From positions 62,001 through 126,000 of IMG/VR virus record IMGVR_UViG_3300029923_000008: a stretch of 64,000 bases of DNA; one strand, given 5' to 3'. Under the pieces are notes generated by a model. The model ran no database searches. It had not been told where the DNA came from and worked only from the letters and a program-made list of their open reading frames with translations. The translations under genes and the position numbers were made by a program. Positions 39,504 to 48,008 of the stretch are shown one piece after another (within the stretch, counting starts at the first letter, position 1; every line of letters starts with the position of its first letter). This stretch comes from a virus.

Positions 39504-40016
39504 ATCATTTTTTGTCACCATCGTTTTTAATAAATCAAGCATTTTTGTTCTATTATCAAATTCTTTAATTTCTTCATCAGTAATTTCTAATGGCTTAAAA
39601 TGTAAAATTATTTCACCACCTGCTAATTTGTGTAATTTACCTTCAACTGTATGCCAATCTAAAATTCTATGAATTCCTTCTATAGGTGAAATTACATTTT
39701 CATTTTTTGATATTTTAATAGCATGTTTTTTTAGTCTTTTATAAATCTCAATACTAGGTGTTCCTTGATTACTAATGACTCCAATCTCTTTACCATTCTC
39801 ATCAAATAGTTTAGAATAAATAGTAAAATCAAGATTACAACGTGTTACTGTATATCCGAGTTCTATACAGATATCTTCCATAAATCCAACATTAAAAATA
39901 TCATTTATCACATAGTAAGCCATATCGCCATATTTTTCAATTATTGAATTTTTTATGCTATTATTTAGTTCAATGAATTCTTCCTTTGTCATTTTTTTAT
40001 TTTTACCAACAGTCAT
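39489..40016 (-). CDS. Hypothetical protein, 175 aa
   Basis: An alpha/beta protein with YTVTRCNLDFTIYSKLFDEN and EGIHRILDWHTVEGKLHKLA. No family is recognised. The frame starts at MTVGKNKKMTKEEF, overlapping the previous gene by 14 bases; the second ATG (MTKEEF, at 39990-39992) is also possible. It ends inside the terminator hairpin. Confidence 0.77.
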   Translation of the reverse strand: MTVGKNKKMTKEEFIELNNSIKNSIIEKYGDMAYYVINDIFNVGFMEDICIELGYTVTRCNLDFTIYSKLFDENGKEIGVISNQGTPSIEIYKRLKKHAIKISKNENVISPIEGIHRILDWHTVEGKLHKLAGGEIILHFKPLEITDEEIKEFDNRTKMLDLLKTMVTKNDNVVN

Positions 40017-40209
40017 AATCAGTTATATTTTCTTCTTTTTTCAAATAATTATCAATTATAGTCACTGCTGTTGCTATTCCTGTTGGAGTAAATTTGTAAC
40101 TAAATCTACCACCTATTGCTGTTTTAGGAGATTTTTTCTTTTTTTCTTGTTTTTCAATCCACTTATTTGCAGATTGTTCTTCTTTTTCAGTTAAATCAAA
40201 TTTTATCAT
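40003..40209 (-). CDS. Conserved small phage protein (IGGRFSYKFTPTGIA type), 68 aa
   Basis: The sequence FDLTEKEEQSANKWIEKQ, then TAIGGRFSYKFTPTGIATAV and ITDYDCW is that of a small family seen in many tailed phages, with no known function. Full length here. It lies four bases from the CDF transporter gene. Confidence 0.82.
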   Translation of the reverse strand: MIKFDLTEKEEQSANKWIEKQEKKKKSPKTAIGGRFSYKFTPTGIATAVTIIDNYLKKEENITDYDCW

Positions 40210-40213
40210 TTAT

Positions 40214-41083
40214 TTATTCGTTTGGTTCTATGTGAATATAAATTTCACTTCTTTTTATTTTTTCTTTAATCTCAATTTCAATTTTGTCACAAACAGAATG
40301 AGCTTCTAATAAACTTAGTTCTGGATTCAAATGCAAGTCAAATTTAATGAAAGTATCTGCTCCTGAACTTCTGGTTTTTAAATCATGGTATATTTTAACT
40401 TCTTCATGATTATTTAATATTTCTATTATAATATCTCTTACACCTTCTGGCGCTTTATCTAACAGAACATCAATTGCGTTTTTAGCTAATCTATAAGAAA
40501 CTAAAATTATGATAAAGGCAACACCTAATGCTGCAATTGAATCTGCCCAATGTATATTAAAATTAACAAGAATCAACCCTACTAAAACAACACATGAACT
40601 CCATATATCGGTTTTAAAATGAATAGAATCAGCTTCTAATGCTTGACTATTATATTTTAATGCAACTTTTTTAAGCATTCTTGATCTATTTATGTCAATT
40701 ACAATAGATGATATAATAACCACATAACTCCATATAGTCACTTCAACATTAAAATCATTTAAAATTAACTTTGTTATTGATTCATAAATTATCCAAATAC
40801 TTGTAATTGCTAATAATATGGCCTCTGCAAATGCTGACAAATTTTCTACTTTACCATGTCCATAATTATGTTCATTATCTGCAGGCTTATCTGAAATTCT
40901 AACAGAAAAATATGTTATAATAGCAGCTATCATATCCAAAGTTGAGTGTAATGCTTCCGACAATATTCCTAAACTACCTGTTAATAAACCAACAATTAGC
41001 TTAAATATAGTCAATGCTCCTGATGCAATAACAGACAAAAAAGCAGCACTCTTTTTCTCAGTAATATCTAAAGTTTTTTCCAT
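40214..41083 (-). CDS. Cation diffusion facilitator (zinc-type efflux transporter), 289 aa
   Basis: Six transmembrane helices are visible. The first metal-binding half-site is ALHSTLD (His46, Asp50), the second SIHFKTD (His155, Asp159). The HD-HD set is the zinc-selective pattern of the CDF family, while FieF has Asp at the first position. HNYGHGKVENLSAFA (72-86) follows helix 2 as in FieF. The cytoplasmic C-terminal domain keeps the dimer zinc ligands (HDLKTRSSGADTF, LHLNPELSLLEAH, IHIEP). It exports Zn/Cd against protons in known members. Complete and apparently intact. A metal exporter in a phage is unusual. Confidence 0.93.
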   Translation of the reverse strand: MEKTLDITEKKSAAFLSVIASGALTIFKLIVGLLTGSLGILSEALHSTLDMIAAIITYFSVRISDKPADNEHNYGHGKVENLSAFAEAILLAITSIWIIYESITKLILNDFNVEVTIWSYVVIISSIVIDINRSRMLKKVALKYNSQALEADSIHFKTDIWSSCVVLVGLILVNFNIHWADSIAALGVAFIIILVSYRLAKNAIDVLLDKAPEGVRDIIIEILNNHEEVKIYHDLKTRSSGADTFIKFDLHLNPELSLLEAHSVCDKIEIEIKEKIKRSEIYIHIEPNE

Positions 41084-41103
41084 TTTTTATTTATTAAATA
41101 TTA

Positions 41104-41343
41104 TTAATATTCAGATAGTTTTTGAAGTTTTTGTTTACGAATCAATTTATTTATAAATAAATGATATTCAGATAATTTAATAGTGATTAATTTTTTTCTA
41201 TTTTTTGCTAATTCAACATCAAAATAAGTTACATTATAACATGCTACATCATCTGTATATGCAGAAATTTTTATTTTTTTTATAATATTTTCTCCTAATG
41301 CCTCAATAGATAATAAATAACTCTCTACTGTTGTATTTTTCAT
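41104..41343 (-). CDS. Small beta-rich protein with basic tail, 79 aa
   Basis: The beta-rich body (VESYLLSIEALGENIIKKIK; VACYNVTYFDVELAKNRKKL) is followed by the tail KLIRKQKLQKLSEY. Its ATG overlaps the previous stop (ATGA). Function unknown; lies beside the CDF gene in the same operon. Confidence 0.77.
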   Translation of the reverse strand: MKNTTVESYLLSIEALGENIIKKIKISAYTDDVACYNVTYFDVELAKNRKKLITIKLSEYHLFINKLIRKQKLQKLSEY

Positions 41344-41777
41344 GGCTTTATTTTCTCAATTGTTTTTATTTTTATATTAATTAATGAAACCAATCTATTT
41401 GCTTCTAAATTATGTATTCCACCAATTGACATTTTCCATAATTTTTGTATTTCGTTATCAAATATATCGTGTAAAGAATCAACTGTATCAGAATCATTTA
41501 TCAAAGTTTCAACTTCATTATGATATTTCCAAAAAACATCACTTTTTCTTGAACTACTAACTGTTAATGTTGATAAGCAAGAAAATATAAAAGATAAAAA
41601 GAATGAAAGTTTTATAAAAACATTAAGAATAATAACATCGTTATTACCAATAAAAAGACGAAACATCAATAGAAAAATAACTAATGCTGATATGTATGTC
41701 ACACCAAAAATAACCCATAATGAACAGGTTTCAAAATATTTACTCACTGATTTAAAAAAAACTCTTACTGGTTTCAT
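41340..41777 (-). CDS. Two-helix membrane protein, 145 aa
   Basis: Two transmembrane segments (about residues 20-40 and 52-72) are followed by a cytoplasmic helical domain of about 70 residues. No family is recognised. It is in an operon with another small membrane protein and the CDF transporter. Confidence 0.77.
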   Translation of the reverse strand: MKPVRVFFKSVSKYFETCSLWVIFGVTYISALVIFLLMFRLFIGNNDVIILNVFIKLSFFLSFIFSCLSTLTVSSSRKSDVFWKYHNEVETLINDSDTVDSLHDIFDNEIQKLWKMSIGGIHNLEANRLVSLINIKIKTIEKIKP

Positions 41778-41789
41778 AATTTTTATTTT

Positions 41790-41993
41790 TTATAAGCTTA
41801 AATAATAGAGAATTGTCCACAAAAAAATTGATACTGTCATAATTATATTATAACTCAATATTTGAGAATTTGTCATTTTATTTTCAAATGAACTTGGATT
41901 TATTTTAGATGTCATCCAAACCATTAATTTACCAAAAAAGAATACTGTTCCGCAAAAAGCGATAAAGAAAATTATAGCCATTAATATTTTCAT
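41790..41993 (-). CDS. Small two-helix membrane protein, 67 aa (start corrected)
   Basis: A longer frame begins at a TTG at 42021, inside the previous gene. The ATG at 41991-41993 forms an ATGA overlap with that gene's stop and gives MKILMAIIFFIAFCGTVFFF, a natural membrane-helix start. A second helix follows near the C-terminus (YNIIMTVSIFLWTILYYL). Confidence 0.76.
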   Translation of the reverse strand: MKILMAIIFFIAFCGTVFFFGKLMVWMTSKINPSSFENKMTNSQILSYNIIMTVSIFLWTILYYLSL

Positions 41994-42316
41994 AATCCTA
42001 TACTTATAAATAACATTGTACAATTGCTTTTAAAAATACTTGAGAAAATACAATAAACATTCAATAAATCTACGAATTCATTTGTAACTTCTTTATATTT
42101 GACGTCTGCTTCTATTTTAGAAATTTTATTATCTATCAAATAATTTTTAATTTCAGTCATTCTAAAAGCTAGATTAAATACTTTTATTATCAATTTATCT
42201 GAAAAAACACCTACAAATTCAAATGTTTCCATTAATTTGTTAAATGCTTTATAATTTTCAATGTTATTCTCGTTTATCCAAGAATTTTCTAAGCTATATC
42301 CATATTCTGATTTCAT
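41990..42316 (-). CDS. Hypothetical helical protein, 108 aa
   Basis: Helical protein with moderately hydrophobic stretches (FEFVGVFSDKLIIKVFNLAF; IFSSIFKSNCTMLFISIGL). The end could associate with a membrane. It is the first gene of the operon down to the CDF transporter, behind a TATCTTTG promoter. Confidence 0.74.
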   Translation of the reverse strand: MKSEYGYSLENSWINENNIENYKAFNKLMETFEFVGVFSDKLIIKVFNLAFRMTEIKNYLIDNKISKIEADVKYKEVTNEFVDLLNVYCIFSSIFKSNCTMLFISIGL

Positions 42317-42345
42317 GCCCTATTTGTTTTTTTATAATTAATGTA

Positions 42346-42353
42346 CAAAGATA
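42346..42353 (-). promoter_or_regulatory. Bacteroidota-type -7 element TATCTTTG
   Basis: TATCTTTG on the minus strand lies 29 bases before the ATG at 42316; it likely drives the membrane-protein and CDF operon. Confidence 0.66.
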
Positions 42354-42402
42354 ATAAAAAAATGAACTACAATAATATGTAGTTCATTATATTTTTATTA
42401 AT

Positions 42403-42696
42403 TTAATGTTTTTTATGTTTAAATTCTATTTTTTGCCTATATTTTTCTGATTCATTCTTTCTAAAATATAGGATATTATTAATTTCATCATCTGTATTAG
42501 TTGATAATTTTTCTATCTGTTTCAATTTTTTCTTTCTATCTTCCTTTTTCTTTCGTTGTTCTTCGTATTTTTCTAATATTTCTGAACATTTCGAATTCAA
42601 TATGATATAATTTCCGCTTCCTTTCAATGATTTATTGTGAATCATATTTGAAGCATCTAAGATTTTTTGATATAATTCAAGATTTTTTGGCATCAA
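42403..42696 (-). CDS. Small helical protein with internal basic motif, 97 aa
   Basis: The central RKKKEDRKKKLKQIEKLS is the shared basic motif, here followed by a further 30 residues instead of the C-terminus. The N-terminal half is helical. It overlaps the upstream gene by 4 bases. Confidence 0.75.
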   Translation of the reverse strand: MMPKNLELYQKILDASNMIHNKSLKGSGNYIILNSKCSEILEKYEEQRKKKEDRKKKLKQIEKLSTNTDDEINNILYFRKNESEKYRQKIEFKHKKH

Positions 42697-43199
42697 ATAT
42701 TTTTAATTTTTTTTAATTTTTTATCCCTAATATATTTAATTACATCTGAATTTTTATTAACAGCATCAGAACTAATATGACAAATACAATCTTCTGATAT
42801 ATTACAAGAATTACAATATCCTTTTTTTATTTTACAAGTTTCATATCTTTCATATTCATCATAACCATAACTTAGATTTGGACAATTCGTTCTAATAAAT
42901 TCGATAAAATTTTTCTTTCTATTTAAATAATTTGATCTTTTTCTAGCAGTATTTAAATCTGTTTTTATCGTAAAGTTTTTTAATAAATCATGAATTGGAT
43001 TTTTTTTATAATGTGAATCTACTACTAATTCTATTCCTAATTCGTTATCTTTAATTGTATAACCATCTTCATCATTATGACTAATTATTGTAAATTCATG
43101 ATAAGGAGTGAAACGATAATATTCTAAATTAATATCAAATAATGATATAATTATATCTCCTACTTTAAATTTTGGCTTTAAATATATTGGAATTACCAT
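42693..43199 (-). CDS. SH3-like protein with Cys-rich insert and basic tail, 168 aa
   Basis: The N-terminal third matches the VGD barrel (FKVGDIIISLFD; YHEFTIISHNDEDGYTIKDN). A following basic helix leads to a Cys-rich, probably zinc-binding region (CKIKKGYCNSCNISEDCICH). It ends YIRDKKLKKIKNI, the basic tail. It lies 14 bases downstream of the polymerase fragment. Confidence 0.77.
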   Translation of the reverse strand: MVIPIYLKPKFKVGDIIISLFDINLEYYRFTPYHEFTIISHNDEDGYTIKDNELGIELVVDSHYKKNPIHDLLKNFTIKTDLNTARKRSNYLNRKKNFIEFIRTNCPNLSYGYDEYERYETCKIKKGYCNSCNISEDCICHISSDAVNKNSDVIKYIRDKKLKKIKNI

Positions 43200-43213
43200 A
43201 TTTTTATTATTAC

Positions 43214-44695
43214 TTATAATGCAGTTTCTTCTAATTTTTTTAATTCATCTTTTAATTTTTCAAGTTCTTCGTGCTTTTGATTCATTACTTTCTTCCATTT
43301 TTTTCTATCTGAATATACTTCAGCCATTACTTGAGTAACAACTCCGTCTTCATTCTTAAATACTGAACCATTTAGAGTAACAATATCATCAGAATCAATT
43401 TCTAATTGATGTCCATTAAAAATTGAGTAGTCTTTTCCTTTTACTTTTTGTCCTTTATATGAATCTGCTGATATATTAAATTCCCTCATTGTTGTAGGAT
43501 ATAGAGATGCAAAGTCAAAACAACATGTCCATGTTGCCATACCTCTTACTGGATCTTTAACCCATCCTCCTTTTATAGCTTCAGATTCTGTGTCTCCATA
43601 TTCACTATCTTCATTTCTTACAAGTACAATATTTTTTTGATCTCTTAATTTCTCTCTTAAAATTCCTTCTGTTAGAGCAAGAGTAGAAATAGCATCTTTA
43701 ATCTTAATTTTACCTAATACAGCCATACCATAAAGAATGTCTACATATTTCATTTTTTCATGAATCCTTTGTACAAGACAACTATCTACTGCATTATAAA
43801 ACACGAATTTTTTAAAATCTTCTCTGTGTAATCTTTTTAAATCACCATCATAGTTAATTTTCTTAATCTCTTTACCAAGTATTTTTTCAGATGCAAAATC
43901 AAGTGATAAACTTTCTTTAACTTTAACAGATTGATCCCATTTCTTAAATAATTCCATATAATCAACAATAACTCTATGAGCAGGTAATTCAGAATAATCT
44001 GGATGTATTGCATTTGGTGGGTTGAATGGTTTATTAAGTTTTCTTGTGAATGATGCAACCTCAGGTTCAAGTCCTAATTTTCTAGCTCTTGCAACTAAGA
44101 ATGTCCAGTCATAACCAATGAAATTCCAACCAGTTATTACAGCCATCTTTGGAACTAATTTATTAAAAAATGCATGAAGCATATCAAATTCAGTTTTATA
44201 ATGAATATACTTAAATTTATAATCAATATCAAATTTTTTGAAGTATGTAACCAAATCGGATTCTATACTTAAAATTTGTTTGGAATCTAATGGTTCTGTA
44301 CCAATTACTAACACTTTATTCTTATTTACAATTGAAATTGTTTGAATTGCACTTTCAGCTAAATGAGGCTCAGGTTTTTTGTCTAATATCTCATTTTCTA
44401 TATCTACAAAGAATATATCAGGTTCATTATATGAATAAATTTCATCCCTTTCTTTTTTATCAAAACTATCAATAAAATCATAAACTGAATAACGATTTGG
44501 ATATTTTGAATAAATTTCCTTTACTGAGGAGCCATCCCAGGTTACATATCTACCACTTTTTTCTGAATCATCATCAGTAGTTTTTATGAATTTTGTTGGT
44601 CTAGCCCAAGGATAATATTTAAGTTCAATATTACCTTTGGAGTTTATAAAACTTAATATTAAATTGTTATTTTTATATTCGTAATCTACAAGCAT
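43214..44695 (-). CDS. DNA polymerase B, N-terminal part only (exonuclease to motif A), 493 aa
   Basis: This is the N-terminal portion of a T4 gp43-like polymerase. The proofreading exonuclease motifs are present: FFVDIENEI (Exo I, about residues 99-107), TGWNFIGYDWTFLVARARKL (Exo II) and YNAVDSC (Exo III). It continues into palm motif A (CCFDFASLYPTTMREFNIS) and then stops, after VYSDRKKWKKVMNQKHEELE and a charged helix, before motifs B (K-x3-NSxYG) and C (DTD). The stop is clean, with the next gene 14 bases on. No C-terminal half or intein sequence is in the window, so it must be encoded elsewhere, as in the split gp43A/gp43B of some Aeromonas phages. Alone it could only degrade DNA. Confidence 0.9.
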   Translation of the reverse strand: MLVDYEYKNNNLILSFINSKGNIELKYYPWARPTKFIKTTDDDSEKSGRYVTWDGSSVKEIYSKYPNRYSVYDFIDSFDKKERDEIYSYNEPDIFFVDIENEILDKKPEPHLAESAIQTISIVNKNKVLVIGTEPLDSKQILSIESDLVTYFKKFDIDYKFKYIHYKTEFDMLHAFFNKLVPKMAVITGWNFIGYDWTFLVARARKLGLEPEVASFTRKLNKPFNPPNAIHPDYSELPAHRVIVDYMELFKKWDQSVKVKESLSLDFASEKILGKEIKKINYDGDLKRLHREDFKKFVFYNAVDSCLVQRIHEKMKYVDILYGMAVLGKIKIKDAISTLALTEGILREKLRDQKNIVLVRNEDSEYGDTESEAIKGGWVKDPVRGMATWTCCFDFASLYPTTMREFNISADSYKGQKVKGKDYSIFNGHQLEIDSDDIVTLNGSVFKNEDGVVTQVMAEVYSDRKKWKKVMNQKHEELEKLKDELKKLEETAL

Positions 44696-44883
44696 ATATT
44701 ATTTATTTTAATTTATTTTCAATTAAAGTTTCAACGAACTTTTATTTATTTAGTATAATTTCGTCCAAATGTTTATTTAAAAACTGATTCATTTTAGTAT
44801 TTATAGTTAAATTAAATAATCTTTATATTTTATATAAAAATGTTTTTATATAACAAAAATTGAAACAAATTGAACCTTTTAAT

Positions 44884-44895
44884 GTTAATATATAG
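44884..44895 (+). promoter_or_regulatory. Putative phage late promoter, GTTAATATATAG
   Basis: A near-copy of the late motif lies 24 bases before the plus-strand ATG at 44919. The rest of the 220-base gap before it shows no gene. Confidence 0.45.
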
Positions 44896-44918
44896 ATGTA
44901 TAAAAATAAATATATTTA

Positions 44919-45320
44919 ATGGAGAATAATCAAGAGAATGATAAAGATAAAATAGTACAATTTACTGGTAAAGTTGCTAAAATGCCTAGAAATACTAAAG
45001 CTAAGAGTGCTTATACATTTTTAGAAAATATAAAGGTTAGTAAAAGTAAATTGTGGTACATTCTTATTGAAAAAGATGAGAATGAATTACAGTGCATTAA
45101 ATATAACAATAAGATGGGTGTAAATTTGACAGTATTAATAGAAGGAATGAAATCATATTACGAAAAGGATGAACATATTCAGAAATATATTGATGAGCTT
45201 AAAATTGAAGGAAATGATAAATTTAGTATAATAAAATCAATTCCTGATGTAGAAGTACAACCAGGTAAAAAAATGATTACTTTTCTAACTGAAAATTTAA
45301 TTCAGTTATTATATAAATAA
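44919..45320 (+). CDS. GNDKFSI-family phage protein, 133 aa
   Basis: It is a paralogue of the gene at 34820, sharing the C-terminal region with KYN and IEGNDKFSIIKSI. The N-terminus (VQFTGKVAKMPRNTKAKSAY) is basic. It lies alone on the plus strand between the polymerase and glycosyltransferase genes, convergent with the latter. Confidence 0.79.
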   Translation: MENNQENDKDKIVQFTGKVAKMPRNTKAKSAYTFLENIKVSKSKLWYILIEKDENELQCIKYNNKMGVNLTVLIEGMKSYYEKDEHIQKYIDELKIEGNDKFSIIKSIPDVEVQPGKKMITFLTENLIQLLYK

Positions 45321-45340
45321 TTTTCATTCTATTTATAATA

Positions 45341-45376
45341 AAAATGAAAAATGAAATTAATTCATTTTTCATTTTT
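45341..45376. terminator. Bidirectional terminator between convergent genes
   Basis: The stem AAAATGAAAAATGAA and its complement is centred on ATTAAT. It overlaps the last codons of the minus-strand glycosyltransferase-like gene. Confidence 0.7.
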
Positions 45377-46219
45377 CATTTTTTCGATATATCTGTAATT
45401 ATTATAATTGTGATCAACTCCGTTAAGTCCTTTGTCACTATGAGCAGTATCATATAATACAACATCATCTAAATTTAATTTGTAAATATTATAATTATTT
45501 ATAAAATTTAACAAAAATAAATTTTTTTTATTGTGATAATTCTCATCAGATTCTGACCAATTTGAACCTCTATAATAGTGTATGAATTCATTACTTATAA
45601 ATTGACATCTATATTCTTGTTTATATGGATATTCCAATTTATTATTAGTAAATATATAATCGGATTCAATATCTATTGCTGCTGTGTGTATAACTAACTC
45701 TGTGCTATATTTTTTCATTAATATATTTGTTCCAGATCCAGTATCCGCAATTCCATTAAAAGTGAAATTAGATAAATCTATATCATTATGAAATATTGTA
45801 AATATTGCAGATAAATATTCATATGATGTATTATTAATATTTCTTTGTTGATATAATCCACAAATTTTTTTACCATTTAATATATCAATAAAACTAAATT
45901 TTTTAAAAGGAAAAACATCGCAATCTAAAATAACACTTATATTATTAGTATCATCTATTTTTATGTAATTTTGTAAAATATATTCTAATGCAAAAAAATG
46001 AGATTGTGATGTAAATTTTTCACTATTATTATCAGTTATTTTAATGCTATTTATATTAAATTTTTTACAAATATCAATAATACTATTTTTTGTGTTATCA
46101 TCAAATGCATTATTTACAATTATTAGTTCATATTCATCATTACAATTTTTTTTGAATTGATGATATTGTAACTCAACAAATTCTGGCTTAATATAATGAA
46201 TTGAATATATTTTTATCAT
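45362..46219 (-). CDS. GT-A-fold glycosyltransferase-like protein, 285 aa
   Basis: The start MIKIYSIHYIKPEFVELQYH, the strand YELIIVNNAFDD (30-41) and SVILDCDVFPFKKFSF (about 94-109), with D-x-D-type metal site (DCD), are typical of GT-A glycosyltransferases. GSGTNILMKKY and the C-terminal region are less conserved. I cannot assign a CAZy family. It is last in an operon of three glycosyltransferases, overlapping its neighbour by 4 bases. Confidence 0.73.
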   Translation of the reverse strand: MIKIYSIHYIKPEFVELQYHQFKKNCNDEYELIIVNNAFDDNTKNSIIDICKKFNINSIKITDNNSEKFTSQSHFFALEYILQNYIKIDDTNNISVILDCDVFPFKKFSFIDILNGKKICGLYQQRNINNTSYEYLSAIFTIFHNDIDLSNFTFNGIADTGSGTNILMKKYSTELVIHTAAIDIESDYIFTNNKLEYPYKQEYRCQFISNEFIHYYRGSNWSESDENYHNKKNLFLLNFINNYNIYKLNLDDVVLYDTAHSDKGLNGVDHNYNNYRYIEKMKNEK

Positions 46220-46971
46220 AAAATTAATTTATTACTCTGTATATCAATAGAGTTATTTTTATTTATTAATAATTCTTTTTTGAGTTCTTCGATATTCAAA
46301 TTTATATCTCTAGTTTCACCAATACCACCTTTATCACTAATTACAAATGAAAAATCTGGACATAATACTACTTTTGTAGGTGGATTAAAATGAAAATATC
46401 TATTGATATAACTTTCATCATTCACACCAGGCTCATAAGGTATTTTTTTATCTTCTAATTGATAATATCTCATAGTTTCACAAAAATTTATCATATTGTT
46501 AGAATTACCTCCAAAAAATGCACCATAAAAATACATTTGTGATAATTTAGTATCAAATGGTACATATGCTTTTGATGATGGATTTCTATCAAATGATTTT
46601 TCATTTTTCATCCAATCTTGATCTCCATAATGCTGACCACCAACTAAATCTCCAATAAACCAATCTTCAATAAAATCTTTATTTACATTAGTATCAGCAT
46701 CAAAATAAAATAGATAATCACTTTTTAATTTATCTTTAATTGATAATATAGATGTAAATTTTAAGTTTGTTCCATCTACCCAATTATTATTAGTCACATG
46801 AAAATATTCAACATCAATATTATCAGGTATATAATTTTTTGGATTATTATCCGAGAAAAAATAGAAGGTGATGTTTTTATCACCTTTGTAAAAATTCATA
46901 AATCTTTTAATAAATCTTATTCCTAACACAAAATAAGCATTTGTAGCTAATACAACTATTCCTATATTCAT
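46216..46971 (-). CDS. GT6-family (ABO/alpha-1,3-GalT type) glycosyltransferase, 251 aa
   Basis: The match to GT6 is good: YLFYFDADTNV with the D-x-D at 91-93, GQHYGD near 112-117, PSSKAYVPFDTKLSQ, FYGAFFGGN (148-156), and NDESYINRYFHF with PPTKVVLCPDFSF (184-210), corresponding to the HDESHLNRYF and PTKVLSPEY region of the vertebrate enzymes. Members add Gal or GalNAc in alpha-1,3 linkage to a galactose-terminated acceptor. Bacterial and cyanophage members of GT6 are known. Here it is flanked by other glycosyltransferases and upstream adhesin genes. The acceptor is unknown: a virion protein glycan or host surface glycan. Confidence 0.86.
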   Translation of the reverse strand: MNIGIVVLATNAYFVLGIRFIKRFMNFYKGDKNITFYFFSDNNPKNYIPDNIDVEYFHVTNNNWVDGTNLKFTSILSIKDKLKSDYLFYFDADTNVNKDFIEDWFIGDLVGGQHYGDQDWMKNEKSFDRNPSSKAYVPFDTKLSQMYFYGAFFGGNSNNMINFCETMRYYQLEDKKIPYEPGVNDESYINRYFHFNPPTKVVLCPDFSFVISDKGGIGETRDINLNIEELKKELLINKNNSIDIQSNKLIL

Positions 46972-46986
46972 TTAATTTTTTATTTT

Positions 46987-47898
46987 TTACCAGATTATAT
47001 CTTTAAAATTTTCTTCTGTTTCTTTTATTTCTTTCACATAATTATATGTACAATTATCATTATCAACTTTTATTTCTTTATTGAATGGAGAAACTTGATA
47101 TTCAATTTTGCTAAAATGTGTATCACTTTTGCCTACTATTCCAGCATTGTGAAAAATATAAGTTTCGTCCCATCTTTTTATATTATCAGTAGCCCAACTA
47201 AATTCTAAATCTTTATTAATCTCGACTTCATGATTATAATAAACGGCATTCCATAAAACTGCCCACATATCAGATGTCCATGATTGAATAGGATGTTCAG
47301 GATTATATATACTTTCTGTGTTTTTCATATGAGAATATAAATTTTCACTATCATCATACACCTTTTTCCAATAATCAGAATTTATTCCTTTCATTAAATA
47401 TTGTGCTCCTCCTGCATTATTATCAATTGCTACAATATCTTCTGGTTTTACTTTAGATATTTCACACATTTCATTAAACAATTGTTCACTCTTACTTTTT
47501 ATATACATGGTATCAATATAAGACCTAGTATCACTCAAATGCCATTTATTATCATTCACCATATCCGTGAAATCTAATTTTTTTGTGAAAATCATATCTG
47601 GATCACAATAAAAAAATGTTTCATTATTATATTCAGGATGTTCAATGAATAATTTTTCTAATATGTGAGGTCTTAATGATGATGGATATTTTGGATTTAC
47701 TCTTTCATCGTTATAAATGAAGAATTTAGATTTTATTTTTTCATTATTCATTAATGATTTTAAAATTGGACTAGGATTTGAAGTTGATACTACATAAATT
47801 GTATCATTATCATATCCATATTTCATAAAATTATTTATCTGTACAAGTACTTGCCACAAATAATAATTATGATCAAAAGTTGCTACTAATATTTTCAT
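46987..47898 (-). CDS. Glycosyltransferase-like protein (hydroxyproline/serine O-glycosyltransferase-like), 303 aa
   Basis: The sequence has TFFYCDPDMIFTKKLDF (about residues 93-109) with a D-P-D metal site, NNAGGAQYLMKG (160-171), and SWTSDMWAVLW (about 206-216) followed by IFHNAGI (about 250-256). This series is reminiscent of plant and algal peptidyl hydroxyproline-arabinosyl and serine-galactosyl transferases and phage relatives. The assignment is tentative. It heads the three-gene glycosyltransferase operon. Context suggests a protein acceptor, for example the neighbouring adhesins. Confidence 0.7.
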   Translation of the reverse strand: MKILVATFDHNYYLWQVLVQINNFMKYGYDNDTIYVVSTSNPSPILKSLMNNEKIKSKFFIYNDERVNPKYPSSLRPHILEKLFIEHPEYNNETFFYCDPDMIFTKKLDFTDMVNDNKWHLSDTRSYIDTMYIKSKSEQLFNEMCEISKVKPEDIVAIDNNAGGAQYLMKGINSDYWKKVYDDSENLYSHMKNTESIYNPEHPIQSWTSDMWAVLWNAVYYNHEVEINKDLEFSWATDNIKRWDETYIFHNAGIVGKSDTHFSKIEYQVSPFNKEIKVDNDNCTYNYVKEIKETEENFKDIIW

Positions 47899-47950
47899 TA
47901 TTATTTCTATTTATTTATTTATTGTATGTAAAAAATATTAATATGTTTAA

Positions 47951-47990
47951 AAAAAATAACTTGTAATAAATATTACAAGTTATTTTTTTT
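47951..47990 (-). terminator. Rho-independent terminator
   Basis: The stem AAAATAACTTGTAAT with its complement and a U-run lies after the stop of the IPT/TIG adhesin gene, separating it from the glycosyltransferase operon. Confidence 0.82.
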
Positions 47991-48008
47991 AATTATTTTA
48001 TATTTTTA

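Noticed and set aside
43214-44695. Intein or inteinized polymerase as the reason for the early stop
   Set aside because: There is no Cys/Ser splice junction nor intein motifs at the C-terminus; the protein ends in an ordinary charged helix and a stop.
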